The notes beneath the pieces were generated by a model, which worked only from the letters and a program-made list of their open reading frames with translations, ran no database searches and was not told the DNA's origin. A stretch of DNA of 64,000 nt from contig OX637292.1 in the NCBI GenBank assembly GCA_951799445.1, positions 13,829,296 through 13,893,295 on the forward strand, in the 5' to 3' direction. Made by a program: the position numbers and the translations under genes. Positions 34,501 to 46,381 of the stretch are shown piece after piece (the first letter of the stretch is position 1; every line of letters starts with the position of its first letter). Source of the DNA: Pseudisothecium myosuroides. Its lineage: Eukaryota > Streptophyta > Bryopsida > Hypnales > Lembophyllaceae.

Positions 34501-35413
34501 TTCTGACAAAGTTTACATTCGTTCCCAAGAGGATAGTTTAAAGCACAAAGGACTTAGGACAAGACGCACCTGTCAGCGTAAAATGTAGCCAGGATTAGCA
34601 GCACACGGCCAGTAGCATTGGCTGCTGATACTCCTTCATTAAGAAGAAATACTCTCCCTTGCTCCAAAATGCGAATTGCCTCCCCATGGGATGCTTCTGC
34701 AGCGCACATTTCATGTTCCTTTGAGACAAATCACAAGTAGTCCAATGTATACGCATCAACCACAGTACGAAGCACGGATTGATTGCAACCACTATCCTGC
34801 ATCTTTCTGATCTGTCAACTCCGCAACTTCCTTCGCCCAAAACACTATTCAATATAAAAACTCTGCAGAGAGATATCATGAGGCGATAACTGGAAATGGA
34901 ATTAAGTTATACAACTGAGATATACAAACCACTTCTCATTATATCGAGACTTTGCGCTACAGTGACCGCATTTCATTGCAAGAAGCTGCGCATTGACGTG
35001 CAGAGCATGAAAGTAAAACCTATTAAGATGGATGGCGACTCCATCAGGGCTGCATGAGCTCTACAACACTTCGGCTTACCCTGATTTCTATTAGAGGCCG
35101 CGTACTTGATCATTTCTGTTGCAATTGACTCTGCATCCGGCTTGGCTTTCTCGCTGCTGTTGCTCCCAGCGTACCATCGCTGTTGTCCGGAGCATCCGTG
35201 TTTTAGGTCAACCAACGCATCTTCAAATCCTCTTTGACAAGTACTCTGTGTAAAAACATTTCGCAAATCCTCGATATGATGACCATAGCTCCCGATACTT
35301 GATTGTGGCAGAAAAAGCGAAGCATACACTGGAACTGAAATAGGTCCGAGAGCCGCGATCCGGTGAAAACACTTCTTGTTCACCCTCCGGAAGGCGAGTG
35401 CCGCTACAGCCAT
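31599..35413 (-). CDS. TPR-repeat protein, probably mitochondrial
   Basis: Spliced gene of about 13 exons and 520 residues. Exon boundaries, all GT-AG and frame-consistent from the third on: 34718-34570, 34412-34339, 34220-34174, 34007-33857, 33687-33619, 33310-33109, 32937-32828, 32731-32628, 32448-32394, 32170-32129, 31810-31599 (TGA). First exon 35413-35080, ATG at 35413. One short exon near 34958-34932 is needed between them, but its ends do not keep frame as I read them. The N-terminus MAVAALAFRRVNKKCFHRI is basic and lacks acidic residues, as in mitochondrial presequences. TPR-like helices include RFSDAVEALQVASDLEP, LKIAGELYEKTIAII, ALRDFEEAEGKLAEALTLAE and GDRHPRVGITLACLAGVYAR. The order and the late GDRHPRVG...EGLYRR...YAEI segments resemble a conserved plant kinesin-light-chain-like TPR protein. 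Probably a scaffold; partner unknown. Confidence 0.8.
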
Positions 35414-36433
35414 CGTGAAATTACAGCTCGACGCCCATTCCTTTCTTCAAATTACAGCGCTCCTTCGCTGTCTGCGCACTCTGCATACATCGATCGAGAC
35501 TTGGCGTCAGTCATCACTCTGACGATCACACAATTATCCTTCCCTCCTCCATTTGCAACAACTTCAATTCACCTCAGAAGATCAAAATCCACTCTAGCCA
35601 GACACGTGATACACGGTAAGAAACGGAAATCATAGCGCCCGTATTAGAAGATGCGATAGCAACACAATTCAATTTAAAGAGGAATAGACACTCTCATTCA
35701 TTCAGTAAACAAAAACAAAAATATACAAACAATAATATTAGTCACTGGATAAAAATTTGTGTGATTCAATCGATATCGATACATAGAATCAATAACACTA
35801 AGACCTGCTTGCATATGTTCATATACAGAGCGTCTTGAAATATTACATGCGCAAATGGACACCGCGAGAAACAATTGTCGCTCCCAAAATGAATTGGCCA
35901 AATCGGAAAACTAATTCCGCAAAATTCCGCAAAATTCCTCATGCACAATAGTCTCTTACACTAAGTTATGACTCCAGTCTTCCGGGAATCGGAAGCTGTA
36001 AAAATTAGCTGTGGTCTACAAGGAGAATCTGCCCCGGCCTGCGCATGACGGACAATTGCGAAGGTCCAGAGTCTGGGCGAGGCGGACTCGTGGAGCCGTC
36101 TGCAATTGGAGAAGACAACCTCAGATTTATAACCGGTGATTCCGGATACGGTTATGAGTATATCAGGTTATCAATATATTCAGAACAGAGGGTTATCAAT
36201 CACCATATTACAGTAGGACCCGACTTGACGGTAGTAGAGTATCCCATTCTCTAGACTCTTCCTTCGTTGGTCTAAATATTAGGGTTCCGTGTTTTGCGAA
36301 GTACCAGCGTCAGAATTGCAAATTGAATCTGGCGATGGCGGTCGCAACTTCGACAGAGTGAACGGATCCTTAGAACAATCTCTTTCTTTTTCTCACTCGA
36401 TCAGGTATTCTTGTTCACTTGAGCTTGTCCTCA
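35414..36433. promoter_or_regulatory. Shared intergenic region between divergent TPR and RAR1 genes
   Basis: About 1 kb separates the two start codons of the head-to-head pair. A pyrimidine-rich leader stretch (CTCTTTCTTTTTCTCACTCG, about 36379) precedes the RAR1 ATG. A small frame at 36045-36254 has no recognisable feature. No clear TATA boxes can be assigned. Confidence 0.45.
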
Positions 36434-39242
36434 ATGGCGACGACGACGGCAGGTTCTGTCCAATGCCAACGGATTGGCTGCGACGCCTATTTCACTCCCG
36501 ACAACAATGCGGAGGATTCTTGCCGCTATCACTCTGGGGTAAAGTGTTGTTCTTACATGTTGTTGATAGAGTCTCGTTTCGATTTTGGTGAGGTATCGGT
36601 GCTCGATGACCTTGAATTGCTCCTAGTTTGATTCTTAGAGAATAGTTGAACTATTTTGAAACTCCTTGCTCTTTGGTTTTTCAATTAGTCACAAGAGAAT
36701 GGAAGAGTCAAGTGCCTCTGGTTTGCGCGACCACCGTAAATGATGCGTTACAAAGCATAGAATTGTTAAGTATTCAGCTCGTCTGGTTCGTTCAGATATA
36801 CTTCAATGATTTTCTGTTGTTTTATATGTGCCGTGTCTGTTCAGTTGTGGGATCACTATGAAATTGTTGCGCTTTGAATTGCTCCTATTCCGATTTTTAG
36901 AATGGAGGTTGTTTTGAATATCGTTGTTCTGTTTAGTCAGAAGAGAATGGAAAGAATCGAGTTCCTCTCGTTAGCATGATGATGTGTCCCAATGCATTGA
37001 AGTGTAAATAAGTCAGCTCAACCGGTCCGTTTAGATGACTTTAAAAATCTTTCATTGTTCTGCACGTGTCCTGTCTGAATTTCTATTCCGCGAGAGCCGT
37101 GTATCAAACAACCAGTATATCCTTTACTTTCAATTATGATTTCCGCACAATTGAATTCAGCTTGAGTATTGTTTTGAACCCTACTGTACGAAGGAATTTC
37201 AGCATAGTGCAAGTCCGCGTGGTTTTTTAAGAGGTTTGCAAATAGTGCACGTTGTTACCGTTATGTATTAAGGTCTGTTCTGACATATCTGCCTGTTATC
37301 TGTTGGTGGATTTCGTCTACTGTGGATGCGTATGGTCGCTGCTTCAATCGGACAGCCGGTAAGGCCATTACCTTGGTATTGTGTTCCCGCATTGTCTGAT
37401 CAGTTTGAGAGACTTCATTAAGAGAGGCGATTTATTTTAATTCGAAGTGTATGAGTTGTTATCTACACGTTGTAAGGTAGAGGATTCGTTTTGCGTTACT
37501 TTGTGCATTTCAACATTTTAAGAGAGTGATTTTTGGGAGATTGCTATAGAACTGTGGAACGATCATATTGGGTACAAAAGCCAAATCTGTTGAAACCAAG
37601 TTTTTGTCGTTCTGAATTTCTCATGCAATTTCAAAGTGGGAGGTTTTAGACCACTAATAGCGATAGTAGACAACCCCATTCCCATTCAATGGTCAGTGAC
37701 TATAGACGTTTATCCAAATTATGCTTAAACCACGTGCAAAATGCTAATATGTCCAAGCAAGTTTGTGAATATATGAGTTGCTGTAATCACAGGGGTCAGT
37801 ACACGAAATGGATCAGGCCCCTAGAGCTTTTTGTATTCTTACTCTTTCTATATTTCACAATCAGACTTGCAACAATGGGCCATTTTCGGTTTCCTATACT
37901 GGAAGGTGCTTAGGTGAATTTGGGTTGTGCAGCCTTTGTTTCATGATGGTGGCAAGGAGTGGAGTTGCTGTAAACAGCGCAGCCATGATTTCAGCGAGTT
38001 TCTGAACCTACCTGGGTACGTCTTTACATACCCTTGAGGTCTTGATGTTGCAAGAAGAATTGAAGTATATCATGTTGACATATTGGAGAAATCTGAAGAA
38101 TCTTAGACTATAGAATTGGCAATCTGTCACTTGTGGAGAGACACTGCTTGAGCAACCGTTTATGCATACTCAGATGCTGCAGTTCCATCTTCATTGAATA
38201 TGATATTTGGCTCTGTAGTGATGAATCAGCATAGTCTAGTATCGACTGATCAGTCGAATGGTGGGATTTTACATAGATGCGCAACGGGAAAGCATTCGTC
38301 TGAGAAGCCCATAATTCAGGTAGCTCCAAGTCCTAATGCTCCCAAGCCCATGCAGATGGCTACGACTGGTGATCCTGCTCTAGATGCAGCGAAAGCCGCA
38401 TGTGGACGATGTCGTCAAGGATTTTTCTGCTCCGATCATGGTCTGTCCTCTCCTTGGTGTGCTTTTGCCTCTACTTTTGAAATTGAGGTGCTCCTCTTCA
38501 ACTGCGTTGATCTAGGATACATGTACTAGGCTTCATATTGTTCAGTTCAGATAAACTCCTTTCTTTGTATTGTAGGGGCTCAGAAGCTAACTGGAGCAAT
38601 CGCCAAGCCCTCTCCAGCCCCTGTTCCCAAAATTTCAGAACCTGTAAAGAAGACTTCACCACCCAAGGTGATCGACATAAATGCCAAGCAAGTATGTAAA
38701 CATAAAGGTTGCGGCAACTCATTCACAGAAAAGGACAATCACGAGGCAGCATGTAGTTATCACCCTGGTCCTGCAGTGTTTCATGATCGACAAAAAGGGG
38801 TATGGTGCTTCATCCTCTGCGATTCCTCGTCACATTTTCAAAACAGGGCTTTCAGTAAAGCTGTTGCAGAAACTTTTATACAGCATCATCAAGAGAATCT
38901 TTCCTATGATTCTTTGGAGACCTTTCTATGACCATTGTGACCAGAGGGACCTCCCCATGAATCATGAAAAGCTTCTTAAATGACGATGTCTATTAATTCC
39001 TTAAATGTCCAGTTTGCTGAAAACCCTGTTTAATCCGTAAAGCGTGCAGATTTGGTTGTCATTGATCATGTTCCTGTTTTTACTGACATCCGTAACGTTG
39101 AAATAATTTGTGACGTATCATTTTATTTGTCTCTGTGCAGTGGAAATGCTGTGATGTGCATGTGACGGAGTTTGATGAGTTCCTGGAAATACCTCCATGC
39201 ACCAAAGGGTGGCACGATGCAAATCCAGAAGATGCAGCGTGA
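36434..39242 (+). CDS. RAR1: RAR1, CHORD-domain co-chaperone
   Basis: Five exons, all GT-AG and frame-consistent: 36434-36538, 37933-38015, 38277-38440, 38576-38799, 39141-39242 (TGA), giving 225 residues, the usual RAR1 size. CHORD-I (residues about 10-70) starts [20 protein letters not shown] and continues [20 protein letters not shown]. The plant-specific Cys/His block [14 protein letters not shown] follows. CHORD-II runs [20 protein letters not shown] to [20 protein letters not shown] and [11 protein letters not shown]. No C-terminal CS domain is present, as expected in plants. In flowering plants RAR1 binds HSP90 through its CHORD zinc-binding modules and works with SGT1 to stabilise NLR immune receptors. 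All zinc-ligand Cys/His positions I can identify are kept, so it is predicted functional. Intron 1 (about 1.4 kb) carries a dispersed repeat and an internal old duplication. Confidence 0.95.
36646..37020. repeat. Old direct duplication within RAR1 intron 1
   Basis: TTAGTCACAAGAGAATGGAA (about 36686) and TTAGTCAGAAGAGAATGGAA (about 36936) start two diverged segments of about 250 bp sharing TCAAGTGCCTCT / TCGAGTTCCTCT and later GTCAGCTC-like sequence. Confidence 0.55.
37540..37712 (+). repeat. Dispersed SINE-like repeat, longest copy, in RAR1 intron 1
   Basis: Matches 63870-63950 (GAGCCAAATCTGTTGA, GAATTTC..TG.AATTTC), 27015-27090 and, inverted, 28228-28322. Three of the four copies lie within or beside transcribed regions. 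There is no coding capacity and no clear pol III A/B boxes, so the SINE label is provisional. Confidence 0.65.
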
Positions 39243-40469
39243 ACATTGTCATCGCTGCTATGTTGAATGCACCAGTTTCATTTTTAGGACTGAAATAAAA
39301 GACGGGGCGTTATTTTCCAGTTGCAAGCCTTATTTTCGTCCTAAAATTAAACATTTATGTTATACTTAGTTCCCGAAGTATTAGACTACAAAATTGAGGT
39401 TCTATGCCGTCAATTCCAATTCGAGTGACAAAATTACAGACTATTCCACCAAACCTGTGAGACCTGAGTAAATTTCTGTTGTAACCGCATTCTATACTAA
39501 TGTCGAGTTTGGAGTGTCTTGTTTTTTTGAGTTTTAGGGTTTAACTACATCCTATCTGCCATTGGCAATTCTTCATTTTAATATGATTGGAAAATCTGAA
39601 GTGCAATACCTGGCAACAATGTTAGGGGCATGCTATTGTGCCATTCAAAGAATTTTGCATAATATAGAATATAATTGGAATTTTTTTGTCTTGCATAAAT
39701 TAACCCTGGAGCACTCTAACGTCCATTTTCTGGATGATGAACAGATTCAGATCCTTGTTTCTGTCTCATTCCTGCTTGGATGAAAGTCATCCTAATTTTT
39801 GGTGATACTTTATCAAGTTGTTGTCCTATCCATCGGTTGGATTTGGTGTTACTAGAATATATACATTTCTAAAATTACAAATGTGGAAGTATGTCAAGTG
39901 GTCAATATGCATTGACTTTAGTTCAAAATTAGATGTGCAAAAATGAGGTCAAAGATGTAAAGGTCACAAAAACTTCAAAAAATCACCACATGAAGAGAAC
40001 CTTATTTCAAATCCATTCCAACAAGTTTTACTCAAAAAATGATAATATTTTACTTGTAATTGAATTTAGAAGGAATTCTGAAATTTTCTTTTCAAAATTT
40101 ATAGAAAAAGATTGGTGATAGCATTAGTAGATCTAACCGTACGGATAGAATTTAAAAATCAAAATCTACAGCTTTCATTTGTATACCAATTCCAAAATAT
40201 TCTTCCAAATTGTAGTTTATAATGGTTTTTCTCAAATCGTCAATTTTGGAGATGAATCTAGACGTTTAGGGGTTAACAATCAATTCTTATGCAATCCCAA
40301 AATCTCAGTTTCAAAAAAATTTAACTCCATTTTTGGTTAATTGTTTCATTTAATATTTATGGTTTTACTTGATTGTTTGAGAAACATTGGTGATGAACTT
40401 TTTTTAAATTGACTATATGGATGTGTAGGAAGCTTCCATATGCACATCTTTCATGTTAAAAAAAATTCA
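39243..40469. other. Intergenic 3' of RAR1
   Basis: No gene seen. A lone right-end-like sequence of the A/B TIR family (TTTAGGGGTTAAC) lies at about 40264-40276 without a matching left end that I can find. Confidence 0.5.
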
Positions 40470-41113
40470 TTAACCCCTAAATGCCCAAGGCCTATTTGGA
40501 GCTTCTTGAAATTTGCTCTAAATTGAACAAAAAGTCAACATTTTTATAAGTTGTACCAATTTCTTTTGAATTGTAACCATACAAATTCAAACTAGACATG
40601 TTAGAGATCACATAGGGAAAGAAAACATAATAATATCACTTACAAATTGAAAGATTATAATGTTTGATCATGAGGGTGTTAAAACTATGAAAAAATTTCA
40701 ATTCTCTTTTTGCATGTCAACTCTAAAAAGTTGGTCATTAAAAAAATATGAGGTTATAGGGCCTAGCATGCACAACCCCAATCAATTTACGTTTTTTCAA
40801 AATCTATTGTACAATTTTTTTAAATGAATTTCTAAGGTGATTTTTTCTCCAAAATCTAGTGTATTTGAGGCTCATTTCCAAGAGCCCTCCACTACGGGAA
40901 GTCAAGATTGCAACGGGTATCCTTACACAAAATCTTAAATAGAAAAATCATAATCTTTCATTTTTAAGATCAGGTTATTGATCCTAAAACTAGACTTCAA
41001 AAAGAGTTCTCTAAAAATATAAACTACTAAAAGTAGCAATTTGGTTGGGTTTTACTTAACTTCAAAGTTTTTGAAACACCAAAATCTAGTGCCTCGGGCA
41101 ATTAGGGGTTAAA
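40470..41113. mobile_element. TIR element A, copy 2, uninterrupted
   Basis: Starts TTAACCCCTAAATGCCCAAGG and ends CTCGGGCAATTAGGGGTTAA, about 644 bp, non-coding. It serves as the unbroken reference for the B insertion in copy 1. Confidence 0.8.
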
Positions 41114-41178
41114 TAACAAAAATATAATCTATGTGAAGTGTCATATGACCAAACTTTGTAAATGAAATATCTCTATAT

Positions 41179-42239
41179 TTTAATCCTGAATGTCCGAGGC
41201 ACAAAATTTTGGTGTTGACAATACTGTAAAGTTAAATAAAACCTAAAAAAGTTGCTATTTCTAGTAGTTCATATTTTTGAAAACTTCTTTTCAAAATCTA
41301 CTTTTAGCATCAAAAATCCAATTTTGAAAATGATTGATTATGATTTTTCTATTCAAGATTTTGTGCAAGGATGTCCATTGCAATCTTGACTTTCCATGGT
41401 GTTGAGGGCTCTTAGAAATGCATTAGGGGATATTTGAACCCCCAAAGAGGCCGCTTTGTAATGCAAAAAGTTGTGTGGGAAAAGCCTTCTCAACTCACTA
41501 GTTGGGCCAAGAATTGCATGATGAATTCAAAAATTCGTCATCATTATCCAATCCATCTCCATGATCTCATAAATTTAGGTGGAAAGAGCCTTCTCAACTC
41601 ACTAATCGGGCCAAGAATTGCATATTAAACTCAAACATTTGTCATCATTATCCAATCCATCTCCACGATCTTATAAATCTCATGATGGTTTCATCATGAA
41701 GAATGGAGCCCACGCCACGTGGTGGAAGTAATGAATCTATGGCCACCCTCACACTCATTCCATTAGTATTAAAATTAGTAAGAAAACTCAAAGCCTCTTT
41801 GTGGGTTCAAATATCCCCTAATGACTACCTCAAATACACTAGGTCTTGGAGAAAAAATCACATTAGAAATTCATTTTAAAAAATTGCAGGGTACTAGATT
41901 TTGAGAAGCCATAAATTGATTGGGGTTATGCATGTTTTGCCCTTTGACCACATATTTTTTTGGTGACCAACTTTTTAGTTTTGGCATGTGAAAAGAAGGT
42001 TGAAAGACTTCAAATCACTTTCACAATTTTAACACCTCATGATCAAACATTATAATCTTTCAATCCACAAGTGATATTGTTGTGTCTTATTTTCCCACGT
42101 GTTTTCTAACACATTTAGTTTGAATTTGTACGGTTACAATTCAAAAAAAATTGATAAAACTTATCAAAATGTTGGCTTCTTTTTCAATGTAGAGGAAATT
42201 CCAAGTAGCTCAGAAAAGGCCTTGGGCATTAGGGGTTAA
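41179..42239. mobile_element. TIR element A, copy 3, inverted, interrupted by element C
   Basis: Reverse orientation to copy 2, only about 65 bp away. Ends TTAATCCTGAATGTCCGAGG and CCTTGGGCATTAGGGGTTAA. Removing 41426-41818 leaves an element of about 670 bp collinear with the complement of copy 2. Confidence 0.75.
41426..41818. mobile_element. TIR element C, nested in A copy 3
   Basis: Termini GGGGATATTTGAACCCCCAA and TTGTGGGTTCAAATATCCCC, flanked on both sides by TA. The inside has two tandem copies of about 120 bp (AGCCTTCTCAACTCACTA...GGGCCAAGAATTGCAT...CATCATTATCCAATCCATCTCCA). Non-coding. Confidence 0.8.
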
Positions 42240-45200
42240 TTATATCTTGGCAAAGAAATTGTACCATCATGCTCAAAAGTACAAAATTAGTCATAATATA
42301 AGGATCAAATAGCAAAATCAAATTACAATTTTATTCTATGTTGTGCAAAATTATTTGAATGGCACAATAGGGTGTCCGTAACATGGTTGTTAGATACTAT
42401 ATGCCACTTTACCCACTAGTGATGTTCTATCAAAGCTTCATCAATTAATATGTATTCATTTGAAAATCCAATCCAATATGAATTAGTAAGTTAGAATCAC
42501 CTTAACCCTTGAACCTTGTTGAGGCCATTTTGTGTCCTTTGAATGACTTCATATAGGACTATGGGATGGAAAAAATCATTTTTTTCATCTTAATTTTTTT
42601 GGAGGGGGGAATTGCTTGAATGCATTTTCACTTATTAGTATTGTATATTCCTTCATTAATTATGGTATCATTGACTTTTCAAAAGAAGATACTTAATCCA
42701 TGAATCACCCAAGTATTTTGGCCACTTCTTCTTTGCACTTGATGTGAATTTTAGCCATTAGAATGATATTTTTTGAATTTGAGTCCAACTCAAGAAATGA
42801 AACTTAGCAAGTTTTTATTTCTATTCTATTTGTAAAATTCTTGAAATTCTTAAACTTCAACATTTTATTGCAATTTGAACTTTGGACCCATAACCATGGT
42901 TTGTTGATTTTCTAATTTTAGAATGGCATGGTAACTTTGAGATATACCATGATGCTATACACTATAATATACCCATGTGGTGAATATTTCAGACTTTTTG
43001 AGCATATTCTTGTATTTGATATCAAACAAAGTTGTGGATTGTAATGCTTAAAATCAATGGTGATGGACATGTCTTTCTTAGGTTAAACCAAGTGAATCTA
43101 TCTAACAACTAATATCGCGTGTCAGGAACCTCATTCTTTAATCATATAAAGAAAATCACAAATAAAATAGCATAAAATTGAATAACCATATTTGAATACA
43201 ATATGCAAAAGTTATAAAAGGACAAACTTAAATTGATAAATTTTTAGAACCGTACTCTAATTCTTGTGTGCTCTCTTTGAACATTGTGCAACAAGTATCT
43301 ATTAGTAAGTATTCTTTGCATTGTTAAAGGCTTACTTTGGGGAACATGCTCAAGCTCTAATCCCTATTGTCACTCTTTGAACATTATGCAGCAAGCATCT
43401 GCTTATTCTCTGGATTGTTTAGAGCTCGCTCCGGAGAACATCCTCGAGTCCTACCTTACGCCATGTGTTGGTGCCGCAATTATGATGACTCAATCCATAT
43501 TTATATTTCTTTACTTGAAAATCTCCTATAATAGAAAAAATTAGTAAAGAAAGCAAAAAATTCAATAACTCTTGCTTTTTGGTTTTAAATTTTGCAAAAC
43601 GACATAGACACTATGAATACCTCCTAGAAGGTTTTCCAACCATATCAAAAACAACTCCATCTAATTCGTAGTGTAGCTTAGATTAAATCCATTTTTTCCT
43701 TTGTGATTGAAATTCAAGCCGGACTTGTAGAAATTTAAGCCAAGCTTGTACAGGTAGTAGCTCTTCCAAATCAAAAGATATTCTAAATAATTCTCATCAA
43801 ATTCAAAGTAAGACAATTTTCATCAACATTTGCTACAAAGAGTCAAATTCAAAGAAATCATATTCATGAAATCTACTCACCCTTCATCAAACTTTGTTGA
43901 AAAAAAAAAAAAATCTTAAATGTCTACCTTTAACCTTGTAAGGACAACGGAAGCTGAAAAAATGTTGAAAGATGACAAAGAATCCTTCAATTTAAAACAA
44001 AAGTGAAGATATTCATCTTTGGAATTTTGTGAGAAAAGGGGAGGTCTTGCACGACGATTTGATCTCCAATGAGTGCTTTTGGATTCTCTTAAGCAATTGC
44101 ATGATTCACATTGTATATATCAAAACAGATGATTTCCACGGTGACCAACTTGTTGCTTTAGAATTAAAAGGTCTCGAGAGCCCATTGAAGTTGCAATATG
44201 GTGTTTTTGTGTACTAGACACAAAAGGTGCATGAATTGAAGTCTACAAAAGTAGAATTTCTTTTGTTTTCATGCTAAGTTGGATCCCATGGTAACATGAC
44301 ACTTCCAATTGGGTCATTGTTACTCAACTACTCCGTACTATATGTTTGAGAAGCTATAATATACTTAAGTATTATATATATGTCATATTTGAATATGATG
44401 AGGTCCAACCGTAAAAAAATGAAAGATCCTAATTGTTTGTAAACTACCATATTAGTTTACCTTGCAATTCTACATAATTCCAAAATTTGTTTAAATTCAT
44501 ATTAATTATGACAAGGCACTAATATAGAATTAAGTCAAGTAATTTTTCTTCTCACTTATTCAAGTTCAAATTGAACGCACATGTAGAATTAAAAGACGGA
44601 AAGATGGAATGTTTACCAAGTCAAGTAAGTTAGTACTAAGAGGTCTCAAGACCAAAGATCAAGTGCCGCAAATGGGAAGTCAGAACTCAATCTGCCAAAG
44701 AAGACAAGCATAGTTAAGGTGCTGGAGCACATGGGACCTTAAACAAATAAATTCATATTGCCGTTCCAAAATAACTTTGAAAACCCTAGTAGTAATCATT
44801 ACGTAAAAAAATCTTCAACAACCAAAGCCTAGCTAGGCAATGTTTGCTCCAATAAGCTAAAATTGGAATCAACATTTTCAAAGCAATTAACAAAGTAAGG
44901 TATGATGTCCACACACAAAGTGCCATGCGGCAATAAACATTCCCTATTCAACATTGAAAGCCTTCGTCTAGAAAAGCTTAACTATCCAGTTGTTGTTTTT
45001 TGGGCCTTATAAGGCCCAAATGCCTCAAAAAAAATGGGTTGCATCAAGCCTATAGGAAAAATTTGAAGAAAAATTGGATGATAATGCCAAATTGCTCCAA
45101 TTTTTTTTAAAATTTGGATGAAATTGCCAATTTTAAATGAAAATCATCTAAATATGTGGATGAAAAGATAGTTCTATCCAAAATATAGATGAATACTAAA

Positions 45201-45600
45201 ATATTTGGCTACATCATTTTCTTGTATGTTGCCACTTCAACACTTTTCCAAAAAACAAAAAAAAAAAACTTGTAACTATCCAGTCAAACTACCAACCATC
45301 CCATTTTAGAAAATGGGTTGGTCAAGGAGTTACAAAATATGAAAATTAAAAATCCTACGATATATAGATATGGACATGATTACAATCAAATATGACTACA
45401 AATATAAATGTGGATATGGATACAAATACGCACATGAATATATGAACAATTATTAACAAGAATGCAAATTATTCCATGTCTTTTGTTAGCAACTTGAGTT
45501 GATAGCGGTATTTGAATTCCTAAATTAGAATAAATAATTAAAAAATTGCACTCAGGTGCTTGGCTAATTAATTGAAACTTTGACACATTGAGTGACTATC
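42240..45600. other. Intergenic with old repeats, no gene seen
   Basis: Contains a diverged repeat at 42715-43030, a 100-bp tandem duplication at 43265-43470, family G copy 2 at 43975-44145 and an element E fragment at about 45280-45520. Confidence 0.55.
43265..43470. repeat. Tandem duplication, period about 100 bp
   Basis: CTCTTTGAACATTGTGCAAC at 43273 and CTCTTTGAACATTATGCAGC at 43373 begin two units, each continuing to GGGGAACATGCTCAAG / CGGAGAACATCCTCGAG. Confidence 0.8.
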
Positions 45601-45610
45601 CATCAAAAGG

Positions 45611-45767
45611 AACATTCTACTAAGTCTAATTAAAACTCACTTCTAATGTTCAATACTTGTTGAACATGATGATCAACCAACTTCCTGAAACATTCTACTA
45701 AGTCTAATTAAAACTCACTTCTAATGTTCAATACTTGTTGAACATGATGATCAACCAACTTCCTGAA
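45611..45767. repeat. Perfect or near-perfect 78-bp tandem duplication
   Basis: ACATTCTACTAAGTCTAATT to CAACCAACTTCCTGA occurs twice in a row (45612 and 45690) with no difference I can see, suggesting a very recent duplication. Each unit holds a small fold TGTTCAATACTTGTTGAACA. Confidence 0.9.
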
Positions 45768-45879
45768 GAAGAAGAGGCTTCAAGTTTGGCCTCATGACAT
45801 ATTCATATATCCTATACACCAAACACTTTCACTATGCCGGTATAATTACAGTATAAACCCTAATATTCACTTGCATACG

Positions 45880-46380
45880 CATTTTAGGGTTTGGATTAGG
45901 GTTTGGAGCTCAACTACTCTGCTCCTGTCACAAATTTTCACTTGTGATATGAAGCAGGGTTTTAGGGATTTAGGGTTTTAGGGTTTGAAGCTCAACCAAT
46001 CTGCTCATATCACGCATCAAGCAGTGTTTTAGGGTTTAGAGCTCAACTACTCTGCTCCTGTCACAAATTTTCACTTGTGATATGAAGCAGGGTTTTAGGG
46101 ATTTAGGGTTTTAGGGTTTGAAGCTCAACCAATCTGCTCATATCACTTGCATACGAAGCAGGGTTTTAGGGTTTGGAGCTCAACCAATCTGCTCATATCC
46201 CACATTTCCACTATGCGTACGAAGCAGGGTTTTAGGGTTTGGAGTTCAACCACTCTGCTTCGATCACAAATTTTCACTTGCCTACGAAGCATTATTTTAG
46301 GGTTTAAAGCTCCACCAATCTGCTCATATGAAAAAATTTCATAAAGCATTGCTGTAGGAATTTGGAGCTCAACCAATTTG
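45880..46380. repeat. TTTTAGGGTTT-rich minisatellite
   Basis: About eight diverged units of the form GGGTTTTAGGGTTTGGAGCTCAACCA.TCTGCTC.TATCACA plus a variable tail (TTTTCACTTG..TACGAAGCA). Two of the units form a higher-order repeat of about 140 bp (45895 and 46030). It ends at the stop codon of the minus-strand gene at 46382, so it would be in its 3' UTR or flank. Confidence 0.85.
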
Positions 46381-46381
46381 C

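Noticed and set aside
45880..46380. TTTTAGGG-rich sequence as an interstitial telomere
   Set aside because: The plant telomere unit TTTAGGG occurs only singly inside a longer, non-telomeric unit with GAGCTCAACCA; it is a minisatellite, not a telomere array.
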